Source: Sphingomonas sp. S2M10
GTDB taxonomy: Bacteria; Pseudomonadota; Alphaproteobacteria; Sphingomonadales; Sphingomonadaceae
Length of the DNA: 64,000 nucleotides
Assembly: GCF_012650175.1 (NCBI RefSeq)
Contig: NZ_JAAILI010000008.1
Coordinates: 613,954-677,953, forward strand
Reading direction: 5' to 3'
A model generated the notes under the pieces. That model worked only from the letters and a program-made list of their open reading frames with translations. It was not told where the DNA came from and ran no database searches. The position numbers were made by a program, and so were the translations under genes. Shown one piece after another: positions 51,552 through 60,931 of this stretch. How positions within the stretch are numbered: the first letter of the stretch is position 1; every line of letters starts with the position of its first letter.

Positions 51552-52964
51552 ATGAACGCTTTCGAAGCACAGCGCGCCTTTGAGGAGCAACTTCGGGCGC
51601 ACGCCCGAATCGATCGGGCGGACGCTCCCGTCTGGCGCCGTTCGACGCTCCGCATGATCCTCTATACCGAGCTTCTCCTGCTCGACAGCATCGCGATCCT
51701 GGCAGCCTTCTACATCGCCGCTTGCACGCGCGACGGGAATTGGCTGTCGCTCGCGGGAATCAATGTGGGCGTGTTCCTGCTGCCGATCACGCTGGGCACG
51801 GCGCTCGCCAGCGGCACCTATTCGCTGAACTGCCTGCGCTACCCGGTCAGCGGCGTGAAGAATATTGTTTCCGCCTTCTTCTTCTCGATCTTCGTGGTGC
51901 TGCTCGGCAGCTACCTGCTCACCGCCGAACTGCCGCTCTCGCGCTTCCAGCTGGGTGAAGGTGCGGTCCTGTCGCTCGTCTTCCTGATGATCGGCCGTCT
52001 GCTGTTCCGCCGGCACGTTCGCGCGGCGACCGGGGGCAAGCTGCTCGACGAGCTGGTGATCATCGACGGCGTGTCGCTGGACGTGGCGGGCAACGCTGTC
52101 GCGCTCGACGCGCGAATCATCAACCTGTCGCCGAACCCGCGCGATCCCCAGATGCTCCACCGACTGGGCACCACCGTGATCGGCTTCGATCGCGTGGTCG
52201 TCGCCTGCACCGAGGAACATCGGGCGGTGTGGGCGCTGCTGCTCAAGGGCATGAACATCAAGGGCGAGATCCTCGTACCTCAGTTCAACGCACTCGGCGC
52301 GATCGGGGTGGACTCGTTCGACGGCAAGGACACGCTGGTCGTTTCGCAAGGCCCGCTGAACATGCCGAACCGGGCCAAGAAGCGCGCGCTCGATCTCGCC
52401 ATCACCGTGCCCGCCGTTCTGGCGCTGGCGCCGCTGATGGTGATCGTCGCAATCATGATCAAGATGGAGAGCCCGGGGCCGGTATTGTTCGCCCAGGACC
52501 GGGTCGGCCGCGGAAACCGGCTGTTCAAGATCCTGAAGTTCCGCTCGATGCGCGTGGCGCTGTGCGATGCGAACGGCAATGTCTCGGCCAGCCGAGACGA
52601 CGACCGCATCACCAAGGTCGGCCGCTTCATCCGCAAGACCAGCATCGACGAGCTGCCGCAGCTGCTCAACGTGCTCCGCGGCGACATGAGCGTGGTAGGC
52701 CCGCGCCCGCATGCGCTCGGCTCGCGCGCCGCGGACCATCTGTTCTGGGAAATCGACGAGCGCTACTGGCACCGTCACACGCTGAAGCCGGGCATGACCG
52801 GCCTTGCGCAGGTCCGCGGCTTCCGCGGCGCCACCGATCGCCGCGTCGATCTGACCAACCGCCTCCAGGCGGACATGGAATATATCGATGGCTGGGACAT
52901 CTGGCGCGACGTTACCATCCTGTTCAAGACGCTGCGGGTGATCGTGCATTCCAACGCATTCTAA
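51552..52964 (+). CDS. gelB: Undecaprenyl-phosphate glucose-1-phosphate transferase GelB
   Basis: 470 residues. It starts sphingan synthesis by moving glucose-1-phosphate from UDP-glucose to undecaprenyl phosphate in the inner membrane. The N-terminal part has four to five helices (YTELLLLDSIAILAAFYIAA, NVGVFLLPITLGTALASGTY). The C-terminal PHPT/bacterial sugar transferase domain has SPGPVLFAQDRVGRGNRLFK, ILKFRSMR, TKVGRFIRKTSIDELPQLLN and LRGDMSVVGPRPH, then GMTGLAQVRGFRG. The ATG at 51552 is chosen because MNAFEAQRAFEEQ matches the expected start; the in-frame extension to 51321 does not. It begins the gelB-rmlACBD unit. Confidence 0.92.
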   Translation: MNAFEAQRAFEEQLRAHARIDRADAPVWRRSTLRMILYTELLLLDSIAILAAFYIAACTRDGNWLSLAGINVGVFLLPITLGTALASGTYSLNCLRYPVSGVKNIVSAFFFSIFVVLLGSYLLTAELPLSRFQLGEGAVLSLVFLMIGRLLFRRHVRAATGGKLLDELVIIDGVSLDVAGNAVALDARIINLSPNPRDPQMLHRLGTTVIGFDRVVVACTEEHRAVWALLLKGMNIKGEILVPQFNALGAIGVDSFDGKDTLVVSQGPLNMPNRAKKRALDLAITVPAVLALAPLMVIVAIMIKMESPGPVLFAQDRVGRGNRLFKILKFRSMRVALCDANGNVSASRDDDRITKVGRFIRKTSIDELPQLLNVLRGDMSVVGPRPHALGSRAADHLFWEIDERYWHRHTLKPGMTGLAQVRGFRGATDRRVDLTNRLQADMEYIDGWDIWRDVTILFKTLRVIVHSNAF

Positions 52965-52996
52965 CGCACCTCGGCGCCAATCATCACATCAGCGGA

Positions 52997-53025
52997 TTGA
53001 CATCCGCGTCACTTCCGCATTTGTC
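52997..53025 (+). promoter_or_regulatory. Possible internal promoter before rmlA
   Basis: A perfect TTGACA at 52997-53002 lies in the 108-base gap between gelB and rmlA. The -10 position at normal spacing reads TTTGTC, a poor match, so this is a tentative call. It could allow rmlACBD to be expressed apart from gelB. Confidence 0.3.
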
Positions 53026-53072
53026 GTTTCGTAATCGTTGCGGGCGTTGCCCGCCCCATGGGGGATCATTGA

Positions 53073-53951
53073 ATGAAGGGAATCATCCTTGCGGGGGGCA
53101 GCGGCACGCGCCTCTACCCCGCAACGCTGTCTATCTCGAAGCAGCTGCTTCCCGTTTATGACAAGCCGATGATCTTCTACCCGCTGTCCGTGCTGATGCT
53201 CACCGGCATCCGCGACATCCTGATCATATCGACACCGCGCGACCTGCCGATGTTCCAGGCGCTGCTGGGCGACGGGTCGGCGTTCGGCATCAATCTCAGC
53301 TATGCCGAGCAGCCGTCGCCGAACGGCCTTGCCGAGGCGTTCATCATCGGCGCGGATTTCGTCGGGAACGATCCCAGCGCGCTGATCCTCGGCGACAACA
53401 TCTATCATGGTGAAAAGCTGGGCGAACGCTGCAAGGCAGCCGCCGAACAGGCGTCGCAAGGCGGCGCCAATGTGTTCGCCTATCATGTCGATGATCCCGA
53501 GCGCTACGGCGTGGTCGCCTTTGACCCCGAGACCGGCGTCGCCACGAGCGTCGAGGAAAAGCCTGCCAATCCCAAGTCCAACTGGGCGATCACCGGCCTC
53601 TATTTCTACGACAAGGACGTCGTGGAGATCGCCAAGTCGATCCAGCCCTCGGCGCGCGGCGAGCTGGAAATCACCGACGTCAATCGCACCTATCTCGAAC
53701 GCGGCGACCTGCACATCACCCGGCTGGGCCGCGGCTATGCCTGGCTCGACACCGGCACGCATGACAGCCTGCACGAAGCCGGCTCGTTCGTCCGAACGCT
53801 GGAGCATCGCACCGGCGTGAAGATCGCCTGCCCCGAAGAAGTAGCCTTCGAGAGCGGCTGGCTTGATGCCGATTCTATTCTCAAGCGCGCCGCCGGTCTC
53901 GGCAAGACCGGCTACGCCGCCTATCTCCGCAAGCTGGTGACTGCAGCATGA
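53073..53951 (+). CDS. rmlA: Glucose-1-phosphate thymidylyltransferase
   Basis: 292 residues. First enzyme of dTDP-L-rhamnose synthesis: it joins dTTP and glucose-1-phosphate. The nucleotide-binding motif is [20 protein letters not shown], with [20 protein letters not shown] just after it and the [10 protein letters not shown] metal-site segment near residue 110. [20 protein letters not shown] holds the sugar-binding glutamate and lysine. The length and motifs are standard. The stop overlaps rmlC by four bases, so translation is coupled. Rhamnose is the expected sugar for GelQ. Confidence 0.96.
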   Translation: MKGIILAGGSGTRLYPATLSISKQLLPVYDKPMIFYPLSVLMLTGIRDILIISTPRDLPMFQALLGDGSAFGINLSYAEQPSPNGLAEAFIIGADFVGNDPSALILGDNIYHGEKLGERCKAAAEQASQGGANVFAYHVDDPERYGVVAFDPETGVATSVEEKPANPKSNWAITGLYFYDKDVVEIAKSIQPSARGELEITDVNRTYLERGDLHITRLGRGYAWLDTGTHDSLHEAGSFVRTLEHRTGVKIACPEEVAFESGWLDADSILKRAAGLGKTGYAAYLRKLVTAA

Positions 53952-54514
53952 CCCAGGTCCATCACCACGAGCTGTCCGGCGTGATCGAGTTCACGCCGCC
54001 CAAGTACGGCGATCATCGCGGCTTCTTCTCCGAGGTATTCAAGCAGTCGGTGCTCGATGCCGAGGGCGTCGAGGTCCGCTGGATCCAGGACAATCAGAGC
54101 TTCTCCGCCCAGCCCGGCACAATCCGCGGCCTGCACCTGCAGGCGCCGCCCTTCGCCCAGGCCAAGCTGGTGCGCGTGCTGCGCGGCGCGATCTACGACG
54201 TGGCGGTCGACATCCGCCGCGGCTCGCCCACCTATGGCAAATGGGTCGGCGTCGAGCTTTCGGCGGAAAAGTGGAACCAGCTGCTGGTCCCCGCCGGCTA
54301 TGCGCACGGCTTCATGACGCTCGTCCCGGATTGCGAGATCCTCTACAAGGTCAGCGCCAAATACGCGAAGGACGAGGAAATGGCGATCCGCTGGGACGAT
54401 CCCGACCTCGCCATCACCTGGCCGGACATCGGCGTGGAGCCGGTGCTGTCCGAAAAGGACGCGGTCGCAACCCCGTTCGCCGAGTTCAACACACCCTTCT
54501 TCTATCAGGGCTGA
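53948..54514 (+). CDS. rmlC: dTDP-4-dehydrorhamnose 3,5-epimerase
   Basis: 188 residues, a cupin-fold enzyme that epimerises C3 and C5 of dTDP-4-keto-6-deoxyglucose. Diagnostic segments are [23 protein letters not shown] opening, [19 protein letters not shown] with the catalytic histidine, [19 protein letters not shown], and [14 protein letters not shown] with the active-site tyrosine. It overlaps rmlA by four bases and ends three bases before rmlB. All standard residues appear intact. Confidence 0.96.
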   Translation: MTQVHHHELSGVIEFTPPKYGDHRGFFSEVFKQSVLDAEGVEVRWIQDNQSFSAQPGTIRGLHLQAPPFAQAKLVRVLRGAIYDVAVDIRRGSPTYGKWVGVELSAEKWNQLLVPAGYAHGFMTLVPDCEILYKVSAKYAKDEEMAIRWDDPDLAITWPDIGVEPVLSEKDAVATPFAEFNTPFFYQG

Positions 54515-54517
54515 GCC

Positions 54518-55582
54518 ATGCAGCAGCAGACCTTCCTCGTCACCGGCGGCGCCGGCTTCATCGGCTCGGCCGTGGTGCGCCATCTGGTCCGCCAGGGTGC
54601 GCGCGTCATCAATCTCGACAAGCTCACCTATGCCGGCAATCCGGCCTCGCTGACTGCGATCGAGAACGCGCCCAACTACCGCTTCGTCCATGCCGATATC
54701 GCCGACACCGCGACGATCCTGCCGCTGCTGCGCGAGGAACAGGTCGATGTCGTGATGCACCTCGCCGCCGAAAGCCATGTCGATCGTTCGATCGACGGCC
54801 CCGGCGAGTTCATCGAGACCAACGTCGTCGGCACCTTCAAGCTGCTCCAGGCGGCGCTGCAATATTGGCGCGAGCTGGAAGGCGAGAAGCGCGACGCGTT
54901 TCGCTTCCACCACATCTCCACCGACGAGGTGTTCGGCGACCTGCCGTTCGACAGCGGCATCTTCACCGAAGAAACGCCCTATGATCCCTCCTCGCCCTAT
55001 TCGGCGTCGAAGGCGGCGAGCGACCATCTGGTGCGCGCTTGGGGTCACACCTATGGCCTGCCGGTGGTGCTGTCGAACTGCTCGAACAATTACGGTCCGT
55101 TCCACTTCCCCGAAAAGCTGATCCCGCTGACCATCCTCAACGCGCTCGAGGGCAAGCCGCTGCCGGTCTACGGCAAAGGCGAGAACATCCGCGACTGGCT
55201 GTACGTGGACGATCACGCCAAGGCCCTGGCGACCATCGCGACGACCGGCAAGGTTGGCCAGAGCTACAATGTCGGCGGCCGCAACGAGCGGACCAATTTG
55301 CAGGTGGTCGAGACGATCTGCGACCTGCTCGACCAGCGCATCCCGCTGGCCGACGGCCGCAAGCGCCGCGAGCTGATCACCTTCGTCACCGATCGTCCCG
55401 GCCATGACCGTCGCTATGCGATTGACGCGACCAAGCTCGAGACCGAGCTAGGCTGGAAGGCCGAGGAGAATTTCGACACCGGCATTTCCGCGACCATCGA
55501 TTGGTATCTCGACAATGAATGGTGGTGGGGCCCGATCCGCTCCGGCAAATATGCCGGCGAGCGCCTGGGCCAGACGGCCTGA
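54518..55582 (+). CDS. rmlB: dTDP-glucose 4,6-dehydratase
   Basis: 354 residues, an NAD-dependent SDR enzyme that forms dTDP-4-keto-6-deoxyglucose, the second step of the rhamnose pathway. N-terminal nucleotide-binding motif [19 protein letters not shown]; the catalytic region includes [35 protein letters not shown] (Y-x-x-x-K) and [18 protein letters not shown]. The cofactor and substrate residues typical of RmlB are kept. The stop overlaps the rmlD start by one base. Confidence 0.96.
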   Translation: MQQQTFLVTGGAGFIGSAVVRHLVRQGARVINLDKLTYAGNPASLTAIENAPNYRFVHADIADTATILPLLREEQVDVVMHLAAESHVDRSIDGPGEFIETNVVGTFKLLQAALQYWRELEGEKRDAFRFHHISTDEVFGDLPFDSGIFTEETPYDPSSPYSASKAASDHLVRAWGHTYGLPVVLSNCSNNYGPFHFPEKLIPLTILNALEGKPLPVYGKGENIRDWLYVDDHAKALATIATTGKVGQSYNVGGRNERTNLQVVETICDLLDQRIPLADGRKRRELITFVTDRPGHDRRYAIDATKLETELGWKAEENFDTGISATIDWYLDNEWWWGPIRSGKYAGERLGQTA

Positions 55583-56448
55583 TGCGCATCCTTGTCACCG
55601 GGCAGGGCGGTCAGGTCGCCCAGGCGCTGGCCGAACAGGCAAAGGGCCACGAACTGGTGTTCGCGGCGCGTCCCGACTTCGACCTCTCAAAGCCGGAGAC
55701 GATCGAAGCCGCGGTGGCACGGATCCAGCCGGAGCTGATCGTCTCGGCCGCCGCCTATACCGCGGTCGACAAGGCCGAGAGCGAGCCCGAGCTGGCGATG
55801 GCGATCAACGGTGACGGCCCCGGCGTGCTGGCGCGCGCTGGGGCGAAGATCGGCGCGCCGATCATCCATCTTTCGACCGACTATGTGTTCGACGGCAGCC
55901 TCGACCGCCCCTGGCGCGAGGATGACCCCACCGGCCCGCTTGGCGTCTATGGCGCCACCAAGCTGGCGGGCGAGCAGGCGGTGCAGGCGTCGGGCGCGGC
56001 CCACGCGGTGATCCGTCTCGCCTGGGTCTACAGCCCGTTCGGCGCCAATTTCGTCAAGACGATGCTGCGCCTCGCCGAGACGCGCGATTCGCTGAACGTC
56101 GTCGAGGACCAGCGCGGCTGCCCGAGCTCGGCGCTCGACATTGCGACGGCGATCCTCAAGGTGGTCGAGCATTGGCAGCGCGAGAGCGGGAACAGCGGCC
56201 TTTATCACTTCGCCGGCGCGGGCGAAACGAACTGGGCCGAGTTCGCTCGCGCGATATTCGCAGAAAGCGCGAGGCATGACGGTCCGACCGCCGATGTCAC
56301 CGGCATCCCGACTTCGGGTTACCCGACGCCTGCCCAGCGCCCGTCCAATTCGCGGCTGGATTGCACCCGCTTCGCCGAGACCTTCGGCTATCGCGCGCCG
56401 CCGTGGCAGGAGTCGCTCGCGGTGGTGGTGAACCGCCTGCTCGGCTGA
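55582..56448 (+). CDS. rmlD: dTDP-4-dehydrorhamnose reductase
   Basis: 288 residues from the ATG at 55582. It uses NAD(P)H to reduce dTDP-4-keto-rhamnose, giving dTDP-L-rhamnose. Motifs: [56 protein letters not shown] and YGATKLAGEQAV with the catalytic Y-x-x-x-K. The in-frame extension to 55519 overlaps rmlB and is not used. It ends the plus-strand exopolysaccharide unit. Confidence 0.95.
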   Translation: MRILVTGQGGQVAQALAEQAKGHELVFAARPDFDLSKPETIEAAVARIQPELIVSAAAYTAVDKAESEPELAMAINGDGPGVLARAGAKIGAPIIHLSTDYVFDGSLDRPWREDDPTGPLGVYGATKLAGEQAVQASGAAHAVIRLAWVYSPFGANFVKTMLRLAETRDSLNVVEDQRGCPSSALDIATAILKVVEHWQRESGNSGLYHFAGAGETNWAEFARAIFAESARHDGPTADVTGIPTSGYPTPAQRPSNSRLDCTRFAETFGYRAPPWQESLAVVVNRLLG

Positions 56449-56458
56449 GCCGCGCGGC

Positions 56459-56569
56459 TCAGCGGACGACGATCCGCCGCGCCACGCCCTCGCCGATCCG
56501 GGCTGCGGCGGCGGCCCGAAGGTGCAGCCCGTCCCACTGGGGCGGCACGGCCAGCCCGTGGAGGAACGA
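56459..56569 (-). pseudogene. Remnant of a GDSL/SGNH-hydrolase-like 3' end
   Basis: On the minus strand one frame reads FLHGLAVPPQWDGLHL and then RAAAAARIGEGVARRIVVR before TGA at 56459-56461. The D-G-L-H pattern followed by a helix with A-R-I-x-E-G-V-A-R-R resembles the C-terminal catalytic Asp/His block of GDSL/SGNH hydrolases. A stop (TGA) lies about 38 codons upstream in the same frame, so only this stub is left. It sits between rmlD and a transporter gene at the edge of the exopolysaccharide locus. The likeness is by eye only. Confidence 0.35.
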
Positions 56570-56671
56570 CGCTACGCGCCCCGCCCATCAAATCCTGCAA
56601 ATCAAGTCGACGTAGCGAAAGTCGAGTGCAAAGGGTTGCCGGGCCAGGGGCTTGCCCGTAACGCAGGCCGC

Positions 56672-57580
56672 GTGCCCGAAGCCCGACCCGATCGCATCGC
56701 CACCGGCCTGGCGCTCCGCCTCTTCGCCATCGCCTGCATGTCGACGATGTCGGCGCTCATCAAGATGTCGGAACTGCGCGGCGCCTCGCTGATCGAGACG
56801 ATGTTCCACCGCCAGCTCTGGGCGGTGCCGCTGGTGACGCTGTGGGTGGCGATGGGACCGGGACTGCACTCGCTCAAGACCCAGCGCTTCGGTGCGCACG
56901 TCTGGCGCACTGCGGTGGGCCTCACCGGCATGATCTTCACCTTCGGCGCGGTAATCCTGCTGCCGCTGGCCGAGGCGCAGACCTTCCAGTTCACCGTGCC
57001 GATCTTCGCGACGTTGCTCGGCGCGCTTATCCTCGGTGAGCCGACCGGCTGGCACCGCTGGGGTGCGGTGATCATCGGCTTTGTCGGTGTGCTGATCGTC
57101 GTCCAACCGGGACAGGAGGCGATCCCGATCTTCGGCGCGTTCGTGGGCCTGATGGCGGCGCTGTTCGTCGCGATCGTCGCGATCACGCTGCGCCAGATCG
57201 GCCGGACGGAGAGCGCCGGCACCACGGTGTTCTGGTTCTCCGTGCTGTCGGTACCGGTGCTCGGCGCCATCTACGCCTTCCACTACAAACCCCATGACGC
57301 CGAGACCTGGGCGATCCTGATCGCCACCGGCCTTGTCGGCGGCGTCGGCCAGCTGGCACTGACCGGCGCGATGCGCTTCGCCCCCGTATCGACGGTGGTG
57401 CCGATGGACTATTCGGGTCTGATCTGGGCGACGCTCTACGGCTGGTTGCTGTTCAACGTGTTCCCGAGCTTCTCGACCTGGCTCGGCGCACCGGTGATCA
57501 TCGCGAGCGGGCTCTACATCGTCTATCGCGAGCACAAGCTGGCGCGCGGCCAGGCTAGCTACGCCGAATCACAATTATGA
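56672..57580 (+). CDS. EamA/DMT family membrane transporter
   Basis: About 302 residues with ten predicted helices, the normal DMT layout of two EamA repeats. Visible helices: IATGLALRLFAIACMSTMSA, GLTGMIFTFGAVILLPLAEA, QFTVPIFATLLGALILGEP (the end-of-repeat glycine-glutamate-proline motif) and the second-repeat VPMDYSGLIWATLYGWLLFN. Such proteins move small organic solutes across the inner membrane; the substrate is unknown. The start is uncertain: the GTG at 56672 precedes the first helix by a short basic region, and longer GTG or TTG starts exist at 56522 and 56636. The 3' end overlaps the convergent methyltransferase by 26 bases. Confidence 0.8.
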   Translation: MPEARPDRIATGLALRLFAIACMSTMSALIKMSELRGASLIETMFHRQLWAVPLVTLWVAMGPGLHSLKTQRFGAHVWRTAVGLTGMIFTFGAVILLPLAEAQTFQFTVPIFATLLGALILGEPTGWHRWGAVIIGFVGVLIVVQPGQEAIPIFGAFVGLMAALFVAIVAITLRQIGRTESAGTTVFWFSVLSVPVLGAIYAFHYKPHDAETWAILIATGLVGGVGQLALTGAMRFAPVSTVVPMDYSGLIWATLYGWLLFNVFPSFSTWLGAPVIIASGLYIVYREHKLARGQASYAESQL

Positions 57581-58184
57581 GGTTGTTGGCGGGCATCGCC
57601 ACCCGCCGATCGAACACCAGCCCCTCCGCTGCCGCCGCCGCCACGACATCGTCCAGCAGCCGCAGCCCCCAGGCCGGGTTGCGCGCGCGCAGCGACTGGT
57701 CGAACGCCTCGTTCGAGGGTGCGGTGGCCACGCCCGCCTCGCGATAGGGCCCGTAGAGAATCAGCGGCGCGCCCGACGGCAGCAGCCGCCCCGCCCCCGC
57801 CATCAGCCCCAGCGTCGCCGCCCACGGGCTGATATGCACCATGTTGATGCAGAGTATCGCATCGGCGTGCGCCACCGGCCAGCGGGCCGCAGCCGCGTCA
57901 AGCGCCACCGGCGGGCGGACATTGGCCAGCCCGTCGCACCACGACGCGATCGAGGCGAGCGCATCGGGGTCAGGGTCGCTCGGGTGCCATTCGAGCCTGG
58001 GGAAATGCTCGGCGAAATAGGCGCAATGTTCGCCGCTGCCGCTCGCCACTTCGAGCACCGCGCCGGACGCGGGCAGCAATTCGCCCAGCATCGTCGCAAT
58101 GGCAGCACGATTGCGCAGCGTTGCGGGGGCGTGGCGCCGCACGCCTTCGGGCGGGGCGAGCCAGCTGCGCTCGCGGTCGCTCAT
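57555..58184 (-). CDS. DUF938 SAM-dependent methyltransferase-like protein
   Basis: 209 residues from the ATG at 58184; the in-frame extension to 58328 has no family features. The SAM-binding site is AVLEVASGSGEHCAYFAEHF, followed by the acidic FPRLEWHPSDPDPDALASI and the family-typical AILCINMVHISPWAATLGLM and LILYGPYREAGVATAPSNEA. These match DUF938, a methyltransferase-fold family without a settled substrate. Its 3' end overlaps the convergent EamA transporter gene by 26 bases, an arrangement allowing antisense transcripts. Confidence 0.85.
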   Translation of the reverse strand: MSDRERSWLAPPEGVRRHAPATLRNRAAIATMLGELLPASGAVLEVASGSGEHCAYFAEHFPRLEWHPSDPDPDALASIASWCDGLANVRPPVALDAAAARWPVAHADAILCINMVHISPWAATLGLMAGAGRLLPSGAPLILYGPYREAGVATAPSNEAFDQSLRARNPAWGLRLLDDVVAAAAAEGLVFDRRVAMPANNLIIVIRRS

Positions 58185-58316
58185 GCCGCCCCCGCCCGCG
58201 CCGGGGCAACGGGGTCGGCGAGGCGTGCGGCGATGCGGTAGCGGCTCGGGTGCGGCGTATCGAACGGCATGCGGGTCCCCTTTGGGAGGCGATGCAGTGC
58301 AACATAAGGGCAAGTG

Positions 58317-58338
58317 CGGCGGCGTCAAAATGCCGCCG
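58317..58338 (-). terminator. Hairpin after the S9 peptidase gene
   Basis: GCGGCGGC and GCCGCCGC pair around a short AAAA-containing loop. It follows the stop at 58354 on the minus strand. No long T-run follows, so this is a modest call. Confidence 0.4.
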
Positions 58339-58353
58339 CGCCTGGCTCAGGCG

Positions 58354-60699
58354 TTACTTGCCGGACTCGGGCCTCACGATGCTGAACTGGTTGGGCGGGG
58401 TAGCGCCCATCAGATGCTCGACAAAATAGTCCCAGCGGCGCCGCATCATGTAGTTGGATTGATCGCCATAGCCGTGGCGGGCGCGTGGAAACAGGATCAG
58501 ATCGAAATCCTTGTTGGCCTTCTGCAGCGCATCGACGACCAGCAGCGTCGACGACACCGGCACATTGTCGTCGAGCATCCCATGCGCGAGCAGCAGCTTG
58601 CCCTTCAGATTCTTGGCGATGTCCTGATTGGCCTGCAAATCATAGTTCGTCTTGTCGCCGTTGCGCTCCAGCAGGCCAAGATACTTCTCGTAGAAGTCGT
58701 CCTCATAGTTGCGGTTGTCGTGGTTGCCGCTCTCGGCGATGCCGACCTTGAAGAAATCGGGATAGAGGAACATCGCGGTCGCAGTAGCATTGCCGCCGCC
58801 CGAATGGCCCCAGATGCCGACGCGGTCGGTGTCGATCCAGCGATAGCGCGTCGCGAGGTCCTTGATGCCGCTGGCCTGGTCGGGCACCGCCTGCTTGCCC
58901 ATGTCGCGATAATAATGGTCCTGGAAGGCCTTGGAGCGCCGCGGCGTCCCCATCGCGTCGATCTCCACCACGGCGAAGCCGAGCTGCGCCAGCGCATTGG
59001 CATCTCCATAAGAGGCGGAGAATTGCCGCGAGGGGATCGTCCCCATGAACGGGCCCGGATAGACATAGTCGATCACCGGATAGGTGCGCTGCGGATCGAG
59101 CCCCGCCGGCTTGAACAACAGGCCATGGCACAAGGTCTTGCGGTCGCTGCACTGAACGGCGATGCTTTCCGGCGCCTGCCAGCCTGCCGCCTTGAGCCGG
59201 GTCACGTCGCCCTTCGCCAGTCGCTGGACGACCGATCCGTCTGCGCGCCGCAGCACCGCCGTCTGCGGTTCCTGCGGAGTCGAATAGATGTCGACGAAAT
59301 AGCGCCCGTCACTGGACGGAATCGCGATATGATCCTGCTTCTCGGGGGTCAGCAGCTTCGGCGCCCCGCCCTTCAGGTCGATCGCATAGATGCTGCGATA
59401 ATAGGGATCCGTGCCCGGCTCGCGCCCGACGCCCGCCACCAGCATCTTGCCGCTGCGCTCGTCGATGAAGACCGGGTGGTCGACATTCCACTGCCCCTGC
59501 GTCACCTGGCGGATCAGCGTGCCGGTGGCGGCGCTGTAGAGATAATAATGGCCCCAGTCGTCGCGCTGCGACCACCACAGGATCTCGCCGCGCTCGGACA
59601 GATAGCGCCAGTTGATCCCCTCGTCATTGTAGCCGCTGTCGAACCAGGTCGGCACCGTCTCCGTGAACAGGTCGCGCACTGCGCCGCTGGCGGCATCCGC
59701 GATGCGCACGGTCTCTACCTTGTGGTCGCGCGAGGTCGACACGAAGGCGAGCGTCTTGCCATCCTTGGCCCATTGCATGTCCTGCGGGCCCTCGCCGCAG
59801 ACCACGTCGTCGCACAGCGAGGAGCGATGCGGCTCCGCCGGCATCTTGAGGCGGATGACCTGGCCAGCGTCCACATCGACGATGACGCGCTGGATCTGGA
59901 TGATCTCCTTGTCGCCGACGAACGGGTATTTCCACGTCTCGACCTCCGAATGGCCGACCTGGGTGGTGGTGGTGGAGAAGTCGGCCACCTTGCGCTGGTC
60001 CTGCTGGAACGTCGCCAGCTTGCTGGAGTCCGGAGACCAGATCACGATTGCCTGATCCGAATGCTTCCAGCCGGCATTGTCCGTCGCGTAGCCGAAGTCC
60101 TTAACGCCATCGGTGGTCAGCTGTCGCTCCGCACCCGTCGCCATGTCGCGGACCCACAGATTCCAGTCGCGGACGAACGCGGCGCGCTTGCCGTCGGGTG
60201 AGAGCACCGCGTCGGCCGGGCCCTGCTGCGCCAGATAGCCCGCAAGCTGCCCGGCGCTCGGCGCTGCCGACTCCTTGCAGCCATAGGGCTGCACCAGCGC
60301 GCAGGTATAGCGCTTGCCGCTGACGCTGAGGACCGCGCTGTTCCGGGCGAGATCCGGCGCGAAATCGCCGATGGCCAGCTTCGCCGGGTCCTGCGTCTTC
60401 AGCCCGGCCGCGTTGAGCGAGGCGAGCAGCGCCTTCGTTTCGAACGCCGCCTTTTTCGTCCGCTTGGCAGCATCGACCAGCAGGATCGTCGGCACGCCGT
60501 GATCGGTATCGACATACCAGAAATGCCGCGCGTCGATCCAATGCGCCGAACGCACCGCGTGATCGACCAGCGGCGCCGTCCACGGGCCCAGCTGGTGCAT
60601 CGCGCGGCTATAGTCGGCGTCGGTCAATACCGGCCGTTGTTGCGCGGTCGCGGTGCCGGCGGTCAGGGAAGCCAGGAGGCAACAGGCGATCAGGCGCAT
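58354..60699 (-). CDS. S9-family peptidase (DPP-IV-like), exported
   Basis: About 781 residues with a signal peptide (MRLIACCLLASLTAGTATA), hence periplasmic or secreted. The N-terminal part is a beta-propeller with DPP-IV-like blades (VIWSPDSSKLATFQQDQRKV, DMQWAKDGKTLAFVS). The C-terminal alpha/beta-hydrolase domain has the serine motif IWGHSGGGNATAT (about 633), the aspartate in HGMLDDNVPVSS (about 709) and the histidine in RARHGYG (about 743). It removes dipeptides or short peptides from proline-containing substrates by family likeness. The ATG at 60699 gives the signal peptide; a longer frame to 60855 does not. Confidence 0.9.
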   Translation of the reverse strand: MRLIACCLLASLTAGTATAQQRPVLTDADYSRAMHQLGPWTAPLVDHAVRSAHWIDARHFWYVDTDHGVPTILLVDAAKRTKKAAFETKALLASLNAAGLKTQDPAKLAIGDFAPDLARNSAVLSVSGKRYTCALVQPYGCKESAAPSAGQLAGYLAQQGPADAVLSPDGKRAAFVRDWNLWVRDMATGAERQLTTDGVKDFGYATDNAGWKHSDQAIVIWSPDSSKLATFQQDQRKVADFSTTTTQVGHSEVETWKYPFVGDKEIIQIQRVIVDVDAGQVIRLKMPAEPHRSSLCDDVVCGEGPQDMQWAKDGKTLAFVSTSRDHKVETVRIADAASGAVRDLFTETVPTWFDSGYNDEGINWRYLSERGEILWWSQRDDWGHYYLYSAATGTLIRQVTQGQWNVDHPVFIDERSGKMLVAGVGREPGTDPYYRSIYAIDLKGGAPKLLTPEKQDHIAIPSSDGRYFVDIYSTPQEPQTAVLRRADGSVVQRLAKGDVTRLKAAGWQAPESIAVQCSDRKTLCHGLLFKPAGLDPQRTYPVIDYVYPGPFMGTIPSRQFSASYGDANALAQLGFAVVEIDAMGTPRRSKAFQDHYYRDMGKQAVPDQASGIKDLATRYRWIDTDRVGIWGHSGGGNATATAMFLYPDFFKVGIAESGNHDNRNYEDDFYEKYLGLLERNGDKTNYDLQANQDIAKNLKGKLLLAHGMLDDNVPVSSTLLVVDALQKANKDFDLILFPRARHGYGDQSNYMMRRRWDYFVEHLMGATPPNQFSIVRPESGK

Positions 60700-60863
60700 C
60701 GAGAGACTTTCCGAAGGAGAGGATCCGGCCATCCGCAGGACAGAAGGTCTTCGGCACGTCACCGGCCCCCCGCGCGGGCCCGGCGCGATGCGCACGGGCG
60801 CAACCTGTATGCAGAGCGCTGACAGGGATCGCAATAGCCCCGGCACCCTCCCCAAAACGCAAG

Positions 60864-60897
60864 ACGCCGGCTGGAAGCGGGGGCTTCCAGCCGGCGT
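60864..60897 (-). terminator. Terminator after gcvPB
   Basis: ACGCCGGCTGGAAG and CTTCCAGCCGGCGT are perfect 14-base complements around a six-base loop. On the minus strand it follows the gcvPB stop and is followed by CTTGCGTTTT. Confidence 0.7.
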
Positions 60898-60931
60898 GTG
60901 CGACCCTCTCGGGGGGTAACGGGTGGGGCGC

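Noticed and set aside
58099..60201. Plus-strand open frame of 700 codons opposite the S9 peptidase
   Set aside because: Antisense shadow of a gene with a complete Ser/Asp/His triad; composition is typical of GC-driven frames.
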